Source: Candidatus Thorarchaeota archaeon
GTDB lineage: Archaea > Asgardarchaeota > Thorarchaeia > Thorarchaeales > Thorarchaeaceae
Direction of reading: 5' to 3'
Assembly (NCBI GenBank): GCA_016840245.1
Contig: JAEOST010000111.1
Location: 1 to 5,916, forward strand
DNA: 5,916 bases
The stretch's first letter is position 1. The number at the start of each line of letters is the position of its first letter. Shown one piece after another: positions 3,828 to 5,916 of the stretch. The notes under the pieces are model-generated. The model was not told the DNA's origin, made no database searches, and was given only the letters and a program-made list of their open reading frames with translations. The position numbers were made by a program, and so were the translations under genes.

Positions 3828-5916
3828 GGGACGTGGACACGTACTGGGTTCTGAACCTGCTGTAGACCCAGTGGCTGAGATGAAAAGAACAGCTATGACA
3901 GTATCCAGCACAGATGAAATAAGATGGAGCAAACGAGATATCCAGGAGTCTTGGACACTACCACTTGTAATTGTAATTCTGTCTTTCATTTCAGTTCTGT
4001 ATATCCCATTGTTAATTGTAACCCTGACTGTTTTAGCAATCATTGTGTATTATTATCTACCAAAGTATTTTGCTTCACGAGAATCAATCAATCCTCAAGG
4101 ATTGTGGATAGAGCGGCCCAATCCTAAGTTCTCGCTTGTTGTGGATGGTAAAATCCTGCGAAACACAAGCGAATACAAATCTTCGATTGTGGGATTCGAC
4201 CTGAACACACAAGGCCCCAGGTTAGCTGGATCACTTGCCTCATTGATACGAGCATTGCCCTCCTCTGATGGATTCACGATGACTGTGGCAATGGAATCAA
4301 TGAAACCTAAGGCTGTATTAGATGGCAGAAATCTCACAGACCGGATTGAACAGTATCTTAGAACGAAGTCTTCAGAAGAGCTCGAAACCTACATGGACTA
4401 CCGTTCAGGACTCTGGGGTGCGAGGGTATCCATAATTGGGGCTACAAAGAATGAGGGTGACAGACGCTTCCTTGAAGCGTCAATAAAAGGTTCAATTCCC
4501 TCAACAGGTTGGAAGAGCATAAAGCCCTCCTCTCTTCTCTCTCACATTTCTAAATTCCAAGGTGGTCGAGCTCGTCCACAATACTTGGCAGTTGGGCGTG
4601 AACTCTCTACATGGTTGGTTCAGCTCAGATCTGAACTAGCATCTGAGGTTGGTACTAATGTTCCTGGTCAATTTGTCGTTGACATCCGAACAAGAGATGC
4701 AGATCTTCCCCTTGGAGTTGTGCTACATCCTGACACACTCCAAGAAGGACCTACCACTGGACTCTCTCATGATGATATCTCAAATGGAGTTCTTCTATGT
4801 GGTGGAGGATGGCTAGACCGCAAGAATCTGATTGCCCTTCTAACAAAGCGACTAATTGATTCTGGAAAACGTGTAATGATATTGAGCTCTCATCAAGAGG
4901 TTCTTGACATTGTAGGTCTACATGACGCAGGAATTGGAATGGTCCTTGGAAAAGACTTGGTGATTAACCCAATAGATGCTGAGAATATTCCTAGAACAGA
5001 GTATGTGCCACAGTTGCTTCGAGCTCTTGAGAGTGTTAGTGGAAAATCACTAACAAGTGCAGCTGATTTGGAACTGGCCTTAGGACGATCTGTAGCTTTG
5101 GGAAATCAGACTGTCGCTGATGTTCGGATTGATGTTGATCCTGATCTCATGTCTCCTGATGGTGCTACTCAACTCAATCAACCTGACAAAATATCACTGC
5201 TTGGGCTTGATGCATTGAAACGATTGCACCAAGGTTCAGGGGCCCGTGCTTTCTATGGGACTCAGACAATGAAAATGGCTGATATTGCCCAGATGCCTTT
5301 GAGTGTGTTAGTTACATCACTTGGATCTGCTCCACTTGACCTCTTTGCACTTGATGTTATTCTGATGAAGCTCGCAGGCATTAAAGAAGATAAGAACCTG
5401 GTAATTATCCTAGATGACCCCGCAAACCTACGAATTGCTAATGCAGAGTATTCGAAGAGAGCACTCTGGACTGATAATCTAATCCGGAATGTTTCAAGGG
5501 TATCATCTGTTGCTATCAGTCTTGATCAACCACACATGCTGTCTACGGGAGTCAAGAACTTGCTCAGTTCGTGTATCTCATTCCGGTTACGCGATGAGAA
5601 GGATATAGCAGCAGTTTCTACTCGTCTTGCTCTAAGTGTCATTGGCACAGGACTTCACAGCAAAGCACGTTGGTCAGCAAGAGAATCATCATTCCTGAGA
5701 ACGATGAAAGACGGAGTAGCATTATTGGTTCATGATGAGGTTGAGACCGCTCAACCAATCCGTCTTGTTGATGTTCCCTCTCTTGAATCACTGTCATCTG
5801 ATGATCTCAGAGATAGGACATCACGTGTTTCAAAAGGAGTTACTATTGAGTCCGAATCTGTTAGTGAGGGTTTACTGCATCATGTTGCAGGCGGACACGA
5901 CGATTTAGGCTTGAGG
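3820..5916 (+). CDS. Membrane-anchored HerA/VirB4-like ATPase with degenerate Walker motifs (3' partial)
   Basis: The frame is open for 699 codons and runs off the window. In order: a polar leader (1-45); a two-helix membrane hairpin (~46-80) with basic residues on both flanks, predicting a cytoplasmic body; an alpha/beta region (~100-310) laid out like VirB4/TraC N-terminal domains; then a HerA/VirB4-type RecA-fold ATPase. The fold is suggested by LLCGGGWLDRKNLIALL (325-341), the next strand RVMILSS (351-357), LGKDLVINPID (376-386), the helical insert with LTSAADLELA (411-420), LVIILDDPANL (527-537) and SLDQPHML (567-574), then ISFRLRDEKDIAAV (586-599). Family members use ATP to pump DNA or protein. 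Here GKS/T of Walker A has become RKN (334-336; the lysine survives) and the Walker B DE is DD (532-533), so catalysis is doubtful. A Ser/Asp-rich tail follows residue 650. The gene overlaps its predecessor by 8 bases. The family call is from motif layout only. Confidence 0.85.
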   Translation, partial: MNKGRGHVLGSEPAVDPVAEMKRTAMTVSSTDEIRWSKRDIQESWTLPLVIVILSFISVLYIPLLIVTLTVLAIIVYYYLPKYFASRESINPQGLWIERPNPKFSLVVDGKILRNTSEYKSSIVGFDLNTQGPRLAGSLASLIRALPSSDGFTMTVAMESMKPKAVLDGRNLTDRIEQYLRTKSSEELETYMDYRSGLWGARVSIIGATKNEGDRRFLEASIKGSIPSTGWKSIKPSSLLSHISKFQGGRARPQYLAVGRELSTWLVQLRSELASEVGTNVPGQFVVDIRTRDADLPLGVVLHPDTLQEGPTTGLSHDDISNGVLLCGGGWLDRKNLIALLTKRLIDSGKRVMILSSHQEVLDIVGLHDAGIGMVLGKDLVINPIDAENIPRTEYVPQLLRALESVSGKSLTSAADLELALGRSVALGNQTVADVRIDVDPDLMSPDGATQLNQPDKISLLGLDALKRLHQGSGARAFYGTQTMKMADIAQMPLSVLVTSLGSAPLDLFALDVILMKLAGIKEDKNLVIILDDPANLRIANAEYSKRALWTDNLIRNVSRVSSVAISLDQPHMLSTGVKNLLSSCISFRLRDEKDIAAVSTRLALSVIGTGLHSKARWSARESSFLRTMKDGVALLVHDEVETAQPIRLVDVPSLESLSSDDLRDRTSRVSKGVTIESESVSEGLLHHVAGGHDDLGLR
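3955..4059 (+). other. Segment encoding the N-terminal membrane hairpin of the large ATPase-like protein
   Basis: Codons 46-80 encode two adjacent hydrophobic stretches split near the YIPLL turn, followed by aromatic YYYLPKYF. Basic residues precede (RWSKRD) and follow (K82, R87), so both ends should be cytoplasmic. The layout recalls VirB3-VirB4 fusions, in which a hairpin anchors the ATPase. Confidence 0.75.
4801..4827 (+). other. Degenerate Walker A (P-loop) site
   Basis: Codons 328-336 read GGGWLDRKN where active HerA/VirB4 proteins carry G-x4-G-K-S/T. The glycine before the lysine is arginine, and the Mg-binding Ser/Thr is asparagine. The hydrophobic strand before (GVLL) and the helix after (LIALLTKRL) remain, so the fold looks kept while nucleotide chemistry is probably lost or altered. 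Confidence 0.65.
5398..5430 (+). other. Altered Walker B site
   Basis: Codons 527-537 encode LVIILDDPANL. The hydrophobic strand and first acidic residue (D532) fit Walker B, but the catalytic glutamate position is aspartate (D533), and the usual alanine-histidine that follows is proline-alanine. This supports the reading that the ATPase is inactive or weakened. Confidence 0.6.

Larger units (their letters stand above)
2..5916 (+). other. Single co-directional, translationally coupled operon
   Basis: All seven genes lie on one strand. Junctions are: 4-base overlap (199-202), 16-base overlap (801-816), direct abutment (2756/2757), 4-base overlap (2954-2957), 14-base overlap (3540-3553) and 8-base overlap (3820-3827). 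Each downstream start has a Shine-Dalgarno-like sequence inside the preceding gene. No promoter- or terminator-like gap exists, so the genes probably share one transcript whose ends lie outside the window. Confidence 0.85.

Noticed and set aside
3783..4337. Minus- and plus-strand open frames of 67-86 codons overlapping the start of the large gene
   Set aside because: They overlap the hairpin and N-terminal coding region of the 699-codon frame, show no recognisable domain, and have no start signal; shadows.
5041..5052. The GKS triplet in SGKSLTS (residues 407-413 of the large protein) as a Walker A motif
   Set aside because: It lies in the predicted helical insert after the INPID segment, is not preceded by a hydrophobic strand and a glycine-rich loop, and its position fits the VirB4-type insert instead.

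Overview
The window reads as part of an archaeal chromosome or a long archaeal element. The evidence is a Rad3/XPD-type helicase with four iron-sulfur cysteines, a C-terminal winged-helix fragment that resembles the tail of archaeal MCM, and a HerA/VirB4-like ATPase fold. Genes are packed with overlapping ends, Shine-Dalgarno sequences are strong, and TTG starts are frequent. Base composition is moderate (mid-40s percent GC by eye). An Asgard archaeon of Thorarchaeota type would fit, but this lineage guess is weak and rests on general style only.

The layout is one uninterrupted plus-strand operon with no real intergenic space: (1) 2-202, the last 66 codons of a gene ending in a winged-helix domain; (2) 199-816, a 205-residue protein of no recognised family; (3) 801-2756, a 651-residue XPD/Rad3-family FeS helicase with all main motifs intact; (4) 2757-2957, a 66-residue protein that is mostly a two-helix membrane hairpin; (5) 2954-3553, a 199-residue protein with an N-terminal membrane hairpin and a soluble domain; (6) 3540-3827, a 95-residue soluble protein; (7) 3820-5916 and beyond, at least 699 residues, a membrane hairpin followed by a VirB4/TraC-like N-terminal region and a HerA/VirB4-like ATPase domain whose Walker A and Walker B motifs are both degenerate. 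Junctions are overlaps of 4, 16, 4, 14 and 8 bases and one direct abutment, so translation is probably coupled along the whole run. No promoter, terminator, RNA gene, repeat array or insertion sequence was found. The window begins and ends inside genes, so both ends of the operon lie outside.

The genes fall into two parts: soluble DNA-processing proteins (winged-helix protein, unknown protein, 5'-3' type helicase) and a membrane set (three proteins in a row, or nearly so, with membrane hairpins, the last carrying a HerA/VirB4-like pseudo-ATPase). The simplest inference is a membrane-anchored DNA-handling machine, comparable in logic to VirB3/VirB4 conjugation ATPases or the crenarchaeal Ced DNA-import system, joined to a DNA-unwinding module. 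The combination does not match a system I can name. The key oddity is that the ATPase looks catalytically dead, so an active partner ATPase may lie downstream or upstream of the window.
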